Assembly (NCBI GenBank): GCA_021776195.1
Contig: JAJFGK010000001.1
Coordinates: forward strand, 1-35,293
DNA length: 35,293 nucleotides
DNA from: Kiloniellaceae bacterium
Lineage (GTDB): Bacteria; Pseudomonadota; Alphaproteobacteria; Kiloniellales; Kiloniellaceae
Reading direction: 5' to 3'
In this document: positions 8,381 through 15,898 of the stretch, piece after piece
Numbering within the stretch: position 1 is the first letter of the stretch
Layout of the letters: every line of letters starts with the position of its first letter
Notes under the pieces: model-generated
Told to the model about the DNA's origin: nothing
What the model saw: the letters and a program-made list of their open reading frames with translations, nothing else
Databases searched by the model: none
Made by a program: the position numbers and the translations under genes

Positions 8381-9358
8381 TCACCCGCCCCACACCTCGC
8401 CGAGCACGCGCAGCCAGTTTTCGCCGAGGACCTTGCGAATGCGCGTCTCCGACCAGCCGCGACGCTCCATGGCCGCGGTGACGTTCGGGTACTCGCCCAA
8501 GGTGCCGAACCCGATCGGCATCGGCGCCACCGGCCAGGGCCGCGTCAGCAGGCGGCGGCCGACCCCCTTGTCGCGGCCCAGCCAGTCGAACCATTCCGAT
8601 GTCTGGTCCTGGGTGAAATCAGTGCCGATGGCAACGCCCTCCTCGCCCACCAAATTGATGACATGCTCGAAGGCGTCGAGGGCATCGTCGACCGTGGTCT
8701 CGGCGCCCTTGGGTAGAAAGGGCGGAAAGGTCGCGACCCCGACGAGACCGCCATGGTCCGCGATAAACCTGAGCTGGTCGTCGCTCTTGTTGCGGGCGTG
8801 CTCGAGCAGGGCGCTGGGGCAGCAGTGGGTATAGGCGACGGGCTTCTTCGAGTGCCGGATGGCGTCCTCGCTGGTCTGCGCGCCGACGTGGGACAGGTCG
8901 ATCAAGATGCCGACCCGGTTCATCTCGTCGACCACGTCGCGACCGAAATCGGACAGGCCGCCGTCGCGGCTCTCCCAGCAGCCCGACCCCACGAAATTTT
9001 GCGTGTTGTAGGTCAACTGCATGACGCCGACGCCGAGGTCCTTGAAGAGGGGCAGGTAGTCGACACGGTCCTCGATTCCGGAGGTGTTCTGCCAGCCCAG
9101 GAATATCCCGACCTTGCCCTCGGCCTTGGCCCGGGAAATGTCGGCGGTGGTGCGGACCTGGAGAAGGATGTCGCCGCAGTCATCGAACCAGGTCTTCCAC
9201 TGAGCGATGTTGTCCATCGTGCCGCGGAAACCCTCCCAGACGCAGCAGGTGCAGTTGGCCGCTGTGATGCCGCCGCGCTGCATGTCCTCGAACACACCGC
9301 GGCTCCAGTTGGAAATGATCAGGCCGTCGATGACGGTGGCATTCCGGTGCAGATCCAT
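8381..9358 (-). CDS. M19 (membrane/renal dipeptidase) family protein, atypical metal site
   Basis: A 325-residue protein of the M19 dipeptidase family, normally di-zinc TIM barrels that cleave dipeptides. Recognisable elements are IDLSHVG, YTHCCP and GTDFTQDQ, matching the two later His ligands and the catalytic Asp. The first-strand His-x-Asp pair, normally in DGHND, reads D11-G12-L13-I14-I15 here. The bridging Glu region reads IFLGWQNT, with no Glu at the expected place. At least one metal site is therefore lost or rebuilt, and a non-dipeptidase reaction is possible. It is the last gene of a leftward run with creatinase-like and amidase genes, 78 bases after its neighbour, so a role in the same catabolic pathway is inferred. 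Confidence 0.88.
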   Translation of the reverse strand: MDLHRNATVIDGLIISNWSRGVFEDMQRGGITAANCTCCVWEGFRGTMDNIAQWKTWFDDCGDILLQVRTTADISRAKAEGKVGIFLGWQNTSGIEDRVDYLPLFKDLGVGVMQLTYNTQNFVGSGCWESRDGGLSDFGRDVVDEMNRVGILIDLSHVGAQTSEDAIRHSKKPVAYTHCCPSALLEHARNKSDDQLRFIADHGGLVGVATFPPFLPKGAETTVDDALDAFEHVINLVGEEGVAIGTDFTQDQTSEWFDWLGRDKGVGRRLLTRPWPVAPMPIGFGTLGEYPNVTAAMERRGWSETRIRKVLGENWLRVLGEVWGG

Positions 9359-9436
9359 TTTTCAATCCCCCGATCCTATTGTCCGATCGCCCGGGCCTAC
9401 GCCCCGCCGATCAAAGATGGCCCCTTGGACAGAACG

Positions 9437-10591
9437 TCACGACATATCGAGCGACCTCGGAAACTCGGTCAGGCATTCCGTGCCGGTCTCGGTGACGACC
9501 AGCGTGTCGCAGGCCCAGGCGCCAAACTTGCCGGCCAGGCTGACACCGCCATCCACCGCCAGGGTCATGCCCGGGCGCAGTATCGTCTTATCGCCGATTT
9601 TCAACTGAGGCCGCTCGTTGACAGAGTAGCCAACGCCCCGGCCGGCCCGCGAGGCATTGTGGACTCCCACTTCGCGATAAACCTCGCGCGCGGCCAGCGC
9701 GACAGATTCGGCGGTGACACCAGGCCGGATCGCGTCTGTCGCGACCCGCTGAGCGGTCAGGGCAATCTCATAGCTCCGCTGAAGCTCATCGGATGGCGTG
9801 CCGATGACGTACTCGCGATCCATGCCCGGCTTGAGCTGCTTGAACTTGGCAATTCCGCAAAAGCAAATGTGAATCGGGAGGTCGCGCTGGATACGCTGCG
9901 TCGACGAGCGTCGATGGGCCATGGAGGTATGGATCCCGCAGCGGACGGTCTGCAGATCGTAGATAATCGGAGACTGAAACACATCGCCCTTGTCATTTCC
10001 CATCAGGTCCGCCGCCATGCGTGTGCCGGCCGTGGAGGCGGCCAGTGCCACTTCGAACTCCGGGACACCTTCCGCCATGGCGGCCTTGCCGGCGGCGCAC
10101 ATGGCGACGGCCAGTTGCCCCGCCTGGCGCAGAGTTTCGATCTCCTCCGGCGACTTGATCATCCGCATCTCGCCCAAGATCATCGATCCATCCGCGAGGG
10201 GCACTGGACCCAGCTCCTCGTGCAGAAACTCGGAGACCACCGCTGGAATCTGGAAGCGCTCGACGGCGACACGGGACGTCCCGTGGTGGCTCAAGAGGTC
10301 GCGCAGGGGACTGCCCCACTCGCCAGCAATGCCGTCCTCGTAACTACGGATGTCCTCGATCCAGGTCATGGCGGCGGCCATTTCCGATTCGAGCTTCGGC
10401 GTGATCATCGTGAGATCACCGGTCCTTGGCACCGCGATCACGGTCGGCCGGCCCCATTCCACGCCGAGATAGCCCCAATATCCCGTCAGGTAGTAGACCG
10501 AGTCCGGATCGGTGACCAGGAGCAGGTCTATTTTCTCGTCGGCAAGCCGACGCTGCAGTTCCACAGCGTGCCGTTCGAACAGGCTAGGCAT
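9437..10591 (-). CDS. Creatinase-like M24 (pita-bread fold) protein, copy 1
   Basis: A 384-residue protein with a creatinase N-terminal domain (residues about 10-140) and a pita-bread catalytic domain. The five metal ligands of M24 aminopeptidases (two Asp, His, two Glu) are not found: the usual Asp strand reads IHICFCGI, the His strand GRGVGYSV, the first Glu strand LAVDGGVS and the last WACDTLVV. It retains H226 in AHRRSSTQRI, matching the general His of metal-free creatinase (HNPVTNRI), and E260 in DREYVIG. A C-N hydrolase on a small guanidino- or amide-type substrate is plausible, not proven. The start at 10591 is chosen for GGGGGAGG immediately upstream. It is a paralogue of the product at 12369-13526. 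Confidence 0.88.
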   Translation of the reverse strand: MPSLFERHAVELQRRLADEKIDLLLVTDPDSVYYLTGYWGYLGVEWGRPTVIAVPRTGDLTMITPKLESEMAAAMTWIEDIRSYEDGIAGEWGSPLRDLLSHHGTSRVAVERFQIPAVVSEFLHEELGPVPLADGSMILGEMRMIKSPEEIETLRQAGQLAVAMCAAGKAAMAEGVPEFEVALAASTAGTRMAADLMGNDKGDVFQSPIIYDLQTVRCGIHTSMAHRRSSTQRIQRDLPIHICFCGIAKFKQLKPGMDREYVIGTPSDELQRSYEIALTAQRVATDAIRPGVTAESVALAAREVYREVGVHNASRAGRGVGYSVNERPQLKIGDKTILRPGMTLAVDGGVSLAGKFGAWACDTLVVTETGTECLTEFPRSLDMS

Positions 10592-10681
10592 GACCTCCCC
10601 CTCTATTCGTTCTTGCACTCTCGAGATCTAGCCATTCGGTTGTTCCAGCGTCAACGCGCCAAGGCGGCGGGCAGCATCGCT

Positions 10682-12094
10682 CTACGACAGCGAAGGCCGC
10701 CGGATAGGCAGATCGAGCGCGCGCTCGATCGCATCGCCGGCGCGCAGCAACGTGGCCTCCTCGAAATGCCTCGCGATCAATTGGACTCCCATGGGCAGCC
10801 CTTTGCTATGCCAACCGCTGGGCAGAGTCATGGCGGGATGGCCCGTGAGATTGAAGAAGTAGGTGAAGCGCGCATGCGCGTCGCCAAGCGCTTCCTCCCG
10901 ACCGTCAATCGTCACGGCCGTCGTGCCCCGGAGGGGCGCGATCATCGGGGAGGTTGGCGTCACCAGCAGGTCGACCCTTTCGAACAAGGTCGACATCTCC
11001 TGGCGATAGAGCGTCATCATGCGCTTGGCGCGGACATAGTGCTCGGCCAAGATGAACTGACCCAAGGCAAACCCGCCGCGCAGGTCGTCGCCATAGAGTG
11101 CGCTCTTGGTGCGCAGATGGGTGCCGTGATAGCTCAAGGCTTCCGGCATCTGTACCACGAGGGAAACCGTGCGCGCGTCCTCCATGTCGGGCGTGTCCAC
11201 GTCTATGACCCGGGCGCCTCGACTTTCAGCGCGACCCAGGGCCGCGTCGGTGGCGTCGAGAATCTCAGGGTCCACCCGCTCGAAGAAATGACGCCGGGGC
11301 ACACCGATGGTCAGCCCGCCCAGTTCGCCCGTCAGGGCTTTCCCGTAGGCCCGGCAGGGTGCTCGGACGGAGACCGGATCGCGCGCATCGTGACCGGCGG
11401 CCGTCTCCAGCAGAAGTGCCGCATCGGCCACGCTCCGGGTCAAGAAGCCGACGTGGTCGAGCGACCAGCAGAAGGGGATCACGCCGTAACAGGTGACCAG
11501 CCCATAGGTTGGCTTCAGACCGACAAGCCCGCAGAGCGCGGCCGGTGCCCGCACCGAGCCGCCGGTATCCGTCCCCAGGGCAAAACTCGCCAGTCCGGCG
11601 GCCACCGCCACGGCTGAACCGGTACTGGACCCACCAGGCATTCGACTGAGGTCCCAAGGGTTCGGGGGAGTCCCGAAACGTTCGTTCTCTCCCGTCGCGC
11701 CGTAGGCGAACTCGTGGAGGTTGGTCTTGCCGATCAGGATCGCACCGGCCGTCGCGAGCGCCTCGACAACACCCGCGTCATGATCCGGAACCCAATCCTC
11801 GAGCACCCGAGAGCCCCCGGTGGTTCGGACTCCCTTGGTGCAGAACACGTCCTTGCAGGCAAAGGGCAGCGCCCGCAACGGGCCGAAACTCCGGCCGCTC
11901 TTCAGGGCGTCTTCGGCCGCCGACGCCGACACTCTGGCGGACTTTGCCGTGACGGTGATGAAGGCGTGGAGTTGGGGATCGAGCTCCTCAATTCGGGCCA
12001 GGAACCGCTCGACAACGGCCATTGGCGAGAGCCGTCGGTCGCCGATGCGCGCCACGATTTCGGTGAGCGGCGCAAAGGCGGGGTCGAAGGACAT
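10682..12094 (-). CDS. Amidase-signature family amidohydrolase (AtzE/GatA-like)
   Basis: A 470-residue amidase with the complete Ser-cisSer-Lys triad: K81 in PFACKDVF, S156 in the GGSSTGSA loop and nucleophile S180 in GTDTGGSVRAP. Family members hydrolyse amides or act as GatA transamidation subunits. The start lies two bases after the stop of a 70-residue GatC/AtzG-like protein, so the pair probably forms a heteromeric amidase like the AtzE-AtzG biuret-pathway enzyme (1-carboxybiuret hydrolase). True tRNA-amidotransferase GatA is unlikely because no gatB is present and the neighbours are catabolic. The substrate is unknown; context suggests a small nitrogenous compound also handled by the creatinase-like neighbours. 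Confidence 0.92.
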   Translation of the reverse strand: MSFDPAFAPLTEIVARIGDRRLSPMAVVERFLARIEELDPQLHAFITVTAKSARVSASAAEDALKSGRSFGPLRALPFACKDVFCTKGVRTTGGSRVLEDWVPDHDAGVVEALATAGAILIGKTNLHEFAYGATGENERFGTPPNPWDLSRMPGGSSTGSAVAVAAGLASFALGTDTGGSVRAPAALCGLVGLKPTYGLVTCYGVIPFCWSLDHVGFLTRSVADAALLLETAAGHDARDPVSVRAPCRAYGKALTGELGGLTIGVPRRHFFERVDPEILDATDAALGRAESRGARVIDVDTPDMEDARTVSLVVQMPEALSYHGTHLRTKSALYGDDLRGGFALGQFILAEHYVRAKRMMTLYRQEMSTLFERVDLLVTPTSPMIAPLRGTTAVTIDGREEALGDAHARFTYFFNLTGHPAMTLPSGWHSKGLPMGVQLIARHFEEATLLRAGDAIERALDLPIRRPSLS

Positions 12095-12096
12095 GG

Positions 12097-12309
12097 CTAG
12101 GAAATGCCGGGTGCCGGCAAGGTCCCGGCCGGCGGAATCTCTCCCAGGTCCCGATGGGACAAGCGATCTATTCCCTCCAGCAACTCGGGAAAGCCGGTGA
12201 TGATGCCAAAACTCGGCTTAACCAGGTCGTCGAGCTCGGTATCGCTCCATTCGAGACTGGGAAAGGACTCTTGCACCCGATGAAGCAGGTCCTTGGTGAT
12301 TTCTTTCAT
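12097..12309 (-). CDS. GatC/AtzG-like small subunit of the amidase
   Basis: A 70-residue protein (MKEITKDLLHRVQESFPSLE start) whose C-terminus, LSHRDLGEIPPAGTLP, follows the PLGDxxPAF-type tail of GatC/AtzG and DUF4089 proteins. These wrap around and stabilise an amidase partner. Its TAG stop at 12097-12099 is followed by CC and then the amidase ATG, giving tight translational coupling. The start at 12309 is preceded by GAGGACAG; the longer frame to 12459 overlaps the upstream gene and looks non-coding. Sequence similarity is short, so the assignment leans on context as well. Confidence 0.72.
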   Translation of the reverse strand: MKEITKDLLHRVQESFPSLEWSDTELDDLVKPSFGIITGFPELLEGIDRLSHRDLGEIPPAGTLPAPGIS

Positions 12310-12368
12310 TCTGTCCTCGGTCGAGTTGGGTCTCTCGCTCGCGCGCCTTTCGCGGCAGGGGTTCCGCG

Positions 12369-13526
12369 CTACAGGATCATCAAGTCGCGGGGGCATTCGG
12401 TCAGACATTCGGTGCCGGTTTCGGTCACCAGGATCGTGTCCGAAACGCGACCGCAGCATTTCCCCGGCATGGTGACATCCCCGCCGACGGCGAAAACCAT
12501 GCCGGGCTCGAGCCTCGTCTTGTCGCCGGCCTTCAGTTGCGGCAGTTCGTTGACCGAATAGCCGATGGCGCGGCCGGTCCGGTGCGAGGGTTGGTTGATG
12601 CCGGCGCGAAGATAGGGCTCTTCGGCCGCGAAGTGGACCTCTTCGGCGGTCACGCCGGGGCCCATGGCCTGGATCGCCGCTTGCTGGCCGGCCACGGCGA
12701 TCTCGTAGATACGCGCGTTTTCATCGGACACGGATCCGAGGAAAAACTGGCGATCGAAACCGGGTTTGAAATGCTTGAAGTTCGCGATACCGCAAAAGCA
12801 GATGAACACCGGATCGCCCATGCGAATTGGCCGCATCGTCGCCCGCCGATGGGGCATGCTCGTGTAGTGACCGGACTGCAGGGGCTGCAGGTTGTAGATC
12901 ATCGGCGAGTCGAATGAATCGGGGTCCTCGCCCGCCATCAACTCGGCTGCCTTTCGGGTGCCCCCTTCCAGGATGGCCAGGGCAACCTCGTACTCCGGGA
13001 CGTTCTCCGCGATCGTGTCCCGCGCGGCATCGCTCATGGCCACGGCCACCTGCCCCGCCTTGCGAAAGATGTCGATTTCCTCGGGCGATTTTATCATGCG
13101 AAGGGCGCTCAATATCGCCGAGCCATCGGCAATGACCCGAGAGCCGGCTTCTCCGCGGAGGTACTCCGACACCATGCTCGGCGTATGGGCGACTTCGATG
13201 CCGCATCTCACCTGGCCGGCCCCGCCGATCACCGCCATCAGAGGGTCGCGCCATTCGCCGCCGACGCCATCGGCGTAGGTGCGCAGGTCGCCAACCCAGG
13301 TCATGGCGCGCGCCATCTCGGACTCGAGCTTCGGCGTGATGAGCGTGAAGTCGCCGGCTCTTGAAACGCAAAGGATGGTTGGGCGGCCAAACTCGATATC
13401 GACATAGCCCCAGTAGCCGGTCAGGAAGTATATGGAGACGGGATCGGTGATCAGGAGCAGATCCATCTTCGCATCGGCGAGGCGATGCTTCAGCTCTCCC
13501 GCGCGCGTCTCGTATGCATCTCGCAT
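12369..13526 (-). CDS. Creatinase-like M24 (pita-bread fold) protein, copy 2
   Basis: A 385-residue paralogue of the product at 9437-10591. They share LTGYWGY, ITPKLESEMA, RMIKSPEEI, ICFCGIA-FK--KPG-DR and GYSVNE-PQLK. Here too the M24 metal ligands are replaced: the Asp strand reads VFICFCGI, the Glu strand FAVGGDVT and the last strand RVSDTILVT. H226 of the creatinase-like PHRRATMRPI element remains, while Q260 replaces the Glu seen in copy 1. The two may form a heteromer or act on related substrates. AGGGAGG lies seven bases before the start. It is the first gene of the leftward run, so its promoter should lie in 13527-14200. Confidence 0.88.
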   Translation of the reverse strand: MRDAYETRAGELKHRLADAKMDLLLITDPVSIYFLTGYWGYVDIEFGRPTILCVSRAGDFTLITPKLESEMARAMTWVGDLRTYADGVGGEWRDPLMAVIGGAGQVRCGIEVAHTPSMVSEYLRGEAGSRVIADGSAILSALRMIKSPEEIDIFRKAGQVAVAMSDAARDTIAENVPEYEVALAILEGGTRKAAELMAGEDPDSFDSPMIYNLQPLQSGHYTSMPHRRATMRPIRMGDPVFICFCGIANFKHFKPGFDRQFFLGSVSDENARIYEIAVAGQQAAIQAMGPGVTAEEVHFAAEEPYLRAGINQPSHRTGRAIGYSVNELPQLKAGDKTRLEPGMVFAVGGDVTMPGKCCGRVSDTILVTETGTECLTECPRDLMIL

Positions 13527-13845
13527 GCCTGGCCTCCCTTGGATCTGTTGTCGCGAAGTTCCTGTCTGTTGTGGCTTTCCTTGAGAACCGAAACGAAAGA
13601 AACTCGAGCCTTTCGCAGGGCCGTATCATAGTAGACTGGAATAAATCCTTGTAGAATGCAAAAGTCGAAGCCCGGCTAGAAGAATTAGCTGCGGAATCCA
13701 AAATTCGATATTTTTCGACATCACAATTCGGCACTCTTTTAACGACAGCTTTGCGGATATTTTCTCTCGATTCTGGTGATACGCGCTTTATCCCGAATTG
13801 GCGCTATTAAAAAATTCGGAAATCATGATATCCTTTTCGCTCGGC

Positions 13846-13880
13846 GTGGGTTTCTTATTGTCGCCGACAAGGAAACCCAC
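13846..13880. repeat. Nested perfect palindrome (operator or RNA hairpin candidate)
   Basis: The outer arms GTGGGTTTC (13846-13854) and GAAACCCAC (13872-13880) are perfect inverted repeats of 9 bp. Inside lie TTGTCG (13858-13863) and CGACAA (13865-13870), a second perfect pair of 6 bp. No T-tract follows on either strand, so a terminator is unlikely. Position in the divergent gap suggests a regulator-binding site; an RNA hairpin in a long leader of the binding-protein gene is the alternative. Confidence 0.6.
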
Positions 13881-13997
13881 ATGGGAAGGGCGGCTGCGAA
13901 TCGGGCGCTGCCGCATCTCCGTTACCAGTGTTTCCCGATTGGGAGGGGAGAGTTCACGGGCGCGCGGTCCAGTTTCGACAATCCAACCAGAACGGCC

Positions 13998-14027
13998 TCA
14001 ACCATAACGGCGTCAACCATAACGGCG
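13998..14027. repeat. Two-copy 15-bp tandem repeat
   Basis: TCAACCATAACGGCG occurs twice in direct tandem (13998-14012 and 14013-14027) and a third partial copy begins with TCAA. It lies in non-coding DNA about 175 bases before the binding-protein start. It may be a slippage product or a repeated regulator site. Confidence 0.6.
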
Positions 14028-14200
14028 TCAAGGTTGGCCCCGAGGGTCTGCGCGGCTCAAGCCTCGTTCTCCCCTCAGAAGAATGGAATGACCATGGCGG
14101 TGTTCCACGCTGATGGCACTCCAAGGTGCGAACACTTCCAATAGGCAGCTCGTCGGGAGTCGGCGTGGGGACGAGCGGACATTCAACGGGGAGACAGACG

Positions 14201-15799
14201 ATGACAGACAGAGCAAAACAGCAATCGCCGCAAGCAACGAACGCCGTCGCCAGCGACCGCCGCGAGTTCTTGATCGGATCGACGGCTCTTGTTGGCGCCC
14301 TCGGCGCTCTCGGCGCCTCGACGGTCGCCAAACCGGCCCAGGCAAGCACACCGAAACGGGGCGGCACCTTTCGCATTGCCGTCGCCGACGGCGCCGTCGG
14401 CGATACCTACGACACGGCGCATTCCGATTCGAGCACGACGGTCATGCTCAACTACATCACGCGTGGAAACCTGACCGAGATCGATGAGAACAACAAACTG
14501 GTGCCCGACGTGGCGGAAAGTTGGGAATCCGATCAGGGCGCGAAGCGCTGGGCCTTCAAGCTGCGCAAAGGCATCGAGTTTCACAATGGCAAGTCCGTGG
14601 ATTCCGATGACGTTATCGCGACGATGAATCATCACACTGGCGAGGATTCGGCGTCGGGCGCCAAGTCGCTTTTCAGCGCGGTCAAATCGATCAAGGCGGA
14701 CGGCAAGGATACGGTGGTTTTCGAGTTGAATGACGGGAATGCCGATTTCCCCTACTTCCTCGCCGACTACCACATGGGCATCCTGCCCGCGGACGGTGAA
14801 GGGCGCGCCAAGTGGCAGGACGGCGTCGGCACGGGCGGCTATGTCTTCGAGAAGTACGAGCCGGGTGTGCGGGCGTCCCTGAAGCGCAACCCGAACTACT
14901 GGCGCGACGACCGTGCCTACTTCGACCAGGTCGAGGCCCTGGTCATCAAGGATATCGCGGCGCGCAGCAGCGCGCTGGTGACGGGCGAAGTCGACCTGAT
15001 CGACGATGTGGATCCCAAGACCATCGATCTGCTGGCCAAGGACCCCAACGTCGAAATCGACGAGGTCGCGAGCGGATCGCACACCGTCATGTCCATGCGC
15101 ATGGACATGGCCCCCTTCGACGACAACGATGTCCGTTTGGCGCTCAAGCTGGCGCTGGACCGCGAGACGCTCCTGAGCACCATCCTCAAGGGACACGGGA
15201 CCATCGGCAACGACACGCCTATCTCGCCGACCATGCCCTTCCACGCGGACCTTCCGCAGCGCCAGTACGATCCGGAGAAAGCCAAGTTCCACCTGAAGAA
15301 GGCGGGTCACGAAAGCCTCGAGGTGACGATGTCGGCCGCGGAGGTCTGGGTTGGCGCCGTCGACGCGGCGGTTCTCTATAAGGAGCATGCCGCCAAAGCG
15401 GGCATCGATCTCCAGATCGACCGGGTGCCGAAGGACGGTTTCTGGACCGACACCTGGCTGAAAAAGCCCTTCGTCAGCAGTTGGTGGGGACCGCGGCCGA
15501 CCCCCGATGTGATCTTCTCGATCGCCTATTCCCGGGGTGCGGCCTGGAGCGAAACCCGCTTCGATCACGACCGCTTCAACGTGCTGCTGACCGAAGCGCG
15601 GGCCGAGGTCGACGACAACAAGCGGGCCGAGATGTATGCCGAGATGCAGCTGATCGTTCGCGACGAGGGCGGCACCATCGTGCCCTTCTTCCGCAACTTC
15701 CTGTTCGGCAGGCGCGCGAACGTGCATCACGGTCCGGCTCTCGGCGGCAACTGGCAGATGGACGGCTACAAGGCCGCCGAGCGCTGGTGGTTCGCCTGA
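14201..15799 (+). CDS. Tat-exported ABC transporter substrate-binding protein, family 5 (peptide/nickel type)
   Basis: A 532-residue periplasmic binding protein. The N-terminus has a twin-arginine signal: SDRREFLIGS, a hydrophobic Ala/Leu/Gly stretch and a likely cleavage near AKPAQAS. The mature part begins RGGTFRIAVADG and follows the family 5 pattern, including AESWESDQGAKRWAFKLRKG and NPNYWRDDRAYFDQ. ATG at 14201 is chosen for GGGGAG at 14188-14193. Such proteins deliver oligopeptides, dipeptides or related solutes to an ABC permease, but no permease or ATPase gene lies in the window and the next gene is convergent. It is divergent from the creatinase-like/amidase run, so it probably binds the substrate of that pathway. 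Confidence 0.93.
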   Translation: MTDRAKQQSPQATNAVASDRREFLIGSTALVGALGALGASTVAKPAQASTPKRGGTFRIAVADGAVGDTYDTAHSDSSTTVMLNYITRGNLTEIDENNKLVPDVAESWESDQGAKRWAFKLRKGIEFHNGKSVDSDDVIATMNHHTGEDSASGAKSLFSAVKSIKADGKDTVVFELNDGNADFPYFLADYHMGILPADGEGRAKWQDGVGTGGYVFEKYEPGVRASLKRNPNYWRDDRAYFDQVEALVIKDIAARSSALVTGEVDLIDDVDPKTIDLLAKDPNVEIDEVASGSHTVMSMRMDMAPFDDNDVRLALKLALDRETLLSTILKGHGTIGNDTPISPTMPFHADLPQRQYDPEKAKFHLKKAGHESLEVTMSAAEVWVGAVDAAVLYKEHAAKAGIDLQIDRVPKDGFWTDTWLKKPFVSSWWGPRPTPDVIFSIAYSRGAAWSETRFDHDRFNVLLTEARAEVDDNKRAEMYAEMQLIVRDEGGTIVPFFRNFLFGRRANVHHGPALGGNWQMDGYKAAERWWFA

Positions 15800-15840
15800 G
15801 CCCGGGCACTGCCGCTCTAAATCCCCTGTGATCCGGCATT

Positions 15841-15876
15841 CGAAGTTCGTCACCCTCGAGTAGGTGACGAACTTCG
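15841..15876. terminator. Long perfect hairpin between convergent genes
   Basis: CGAAGTTCGTCACC (15841-15854) and its exact complement at 15863-15876 form a 14-bp stem with an 8-base loop. It is embedded in an outer pair CCGGCAT/ATGCCGG (15833-15839 and 15892-15898), with a small CCGTC/GACGG hairpin at 15880-15891. It lies 41 bases after the binding-protein stop and 22 bases from the convergent peptidase stop. There is no T-tract, so it is either a bidirectional terminator or mRNA-end stabiliser, or a REP-like repeat. Confidence 0.6.
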
Positions 15877-15898
15877 GAGCCGTCTCGACGGATGCCGG

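Larger units (their letters stand above)
13527..14200. promoter_or_regulatory. Long divergent intergenic region between the creatinase-like/amidase run and the binding-protein gene
   Basis: This 674-base gap has no convincing gene. Its left half (about 13610-13840) is markedly AT-richer than its surroundings, as expected for a shared promoter zone. It holds related AT-rich segments (AAAATTCGATATTTTTCG near 13700 and AAAAAATTCGGAAATC near 13809), a nested palindrome at 13846-13880 and a 15-bp tandem duplication at 13998-14027. No clear sigma-70 hexamer pair was found by eye for either direction. It most likely carries the control sites for both divergent units. Confidence 0.45.

Noticed and set aside
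8753..11617. A 954-codon open frame on the plus strand
   Set aside because: It lies antisense to the M19, M24 and amidase genes, has Arg/His/Gly-rich composition without any motif, and is an expected shadow in GC-rich DNA.
14201..15799. Complete ABC importer operon
   Set aside because: Only the binding protein is present; the downstream gene is convergent and no permease or ATPase is encoded in the window.
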